From CAYUKK01 sp964445305 (GTDB taxonomy: Bacteria > Acidobacteriota > Aminicenantia > Aminicenantales > UBA8522), in the NCBI GenBank assembly GCA_964445305.1, contig CAYUKK010000050.1, forward strand, positions 1 to 6,035: 6,035 bases of DNA. Reading direction: 5' to 3'. Made by a program: the position numbers and the translations under genes. Below the pieces are notes generated by a model. The model searched no databases. It had not been told where the DNA came from and saw only the letters and a list, made by a program, of their open reading frames with translations. Shown here in pieces: positions 5,779-6,035 of this stretch (positions are counted from its first letter, which is position 1; each line of letters opens with the position of its first letter).

Positions 5779-6035
5779 CCCGGTCAGTCGCCTCAATAAA
5801 TTGATAATTATTTCCTTAAAACCGCGGCCAGGCCAAAAAGCGCCGAAAATCCGAAAGACCTTCTCTCCTTCGGCAAGAGAAAAATTGGGAAAATAGAGAA
5901 ATAATGTTGGCCGCAGACCTCAGCGGCCAGAGGATTTCCTGATCGACGCTCCAGGGAGAGAGGAAAAAATTCCTGAAAACGATTCGGTTGATGGCTGAGC
6001 GATTATAGAAAGTTCCTGAAAGGTCAGTGCGCCGG
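5779..6035. other. region without a recognisable gene
   Basis: About 257 bp upstream of the peptidase promoter. Plus-strand ATGs (5904, 5991) meet stops within a few codons. One minus-strand frame is open from the window edge to a TAA at 5816-5818 (72 codons) but has no ATG and no recognisable protein. It also contains the hairpin at 5908-5929, a weaker TTCTCT/AGAGAA hairpin (5861-5881) and the short motif TTCCTGA three times (5936, 5970, 6013). Confidence 0.6.
5908..5929. repeat. GC-rich inverted repeat (hairpin)
   Basis: TGGCCGC (5908-5914) and GCGGCCA (5923-5929) pair perfectly over 7 bp around an 8-nt loop. No run of T follows on either strand, so it is not a classical intrinsic terminator. 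It might mark the 3' end of an off-window gene or be a protein site. Confidence 0.5.

Noticed and set aside
5861..5881. TTCTCT/AGAGAA hairpin with a TTCG loop as an intrinsic terminator
   Set aside because: The stem is weak with an internal mismatch, and it is followed by A rather than T on the plus strand; on the minus strand the T-run precedes the stem.

Overview
The window is ordinary bacterial chromosome, with no phage, transposon, CRISPR or RNA gene that I can recognise. It holds five convincing protein genes and two non-coding stretches. The G+C content is moderate, Shine-Dalgarno sites are purine-rich, and one good sigma70-type promoter is present, all typical of a Gram-negative-like bacterium. 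The large secreted M14 peptidase with a C-terminal amidotransferase-like domain, beside a surface-sugar operon, resembles Acidobacteriota/Aminicenantes-type genomes. That placement is an impression from protein style and was not tested.

Left part (1..1494, minus strand): three genes read right to left as one operon. A family-2 glycosyltransferase of the dolichyl-phosphate-mannose-synthase type comes first. A small cupin protein follows after a 23-nt gap. A DegT/DnrJ/EryC1/StrS sugar aminotransferase comes last; its start overlaps the cupin stop by one base and the gene runs off the left edge. Together they look like part of a cluster that makes and transfers an amino- or otherwise modified sugar for a surface glycan.

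Middle (1495..1659): a divergent intergenic region. It contains a candidate extended -10 promoter for the rightward permease gene, a doubtful 26-codon hydrophobic reading frame ending in an ATGA overlap with the permease start, and short palindromes around the glycosyltransferase start.

Right part (1660..5710): a plus-strand APC-family amino-acid permease and a minus-strand, probably exported, 863-residue M14 metallocarboxypeptidase. They converge and overlap by 20 bp at their 3' ends. A peptide-degrading exoenzyme beside an amino-acid importer suggests peptide use, but they are on opposite strands and not co-transcribed. The peptidase has a clear promoter at 5749..5778 with a perfect TTGACA.

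Right edge (5779..6035): no recognisable gene. It holds a GC-rich hairpin, a few short repeated motifs and a 72-codon frame open to the window edge. I found no strong evidence for a new biological system. The best second-look items are the possible leader or small membrane ORF before the permease, the structured start region of the glycosyltransferase, and the unassigned right-edge region.
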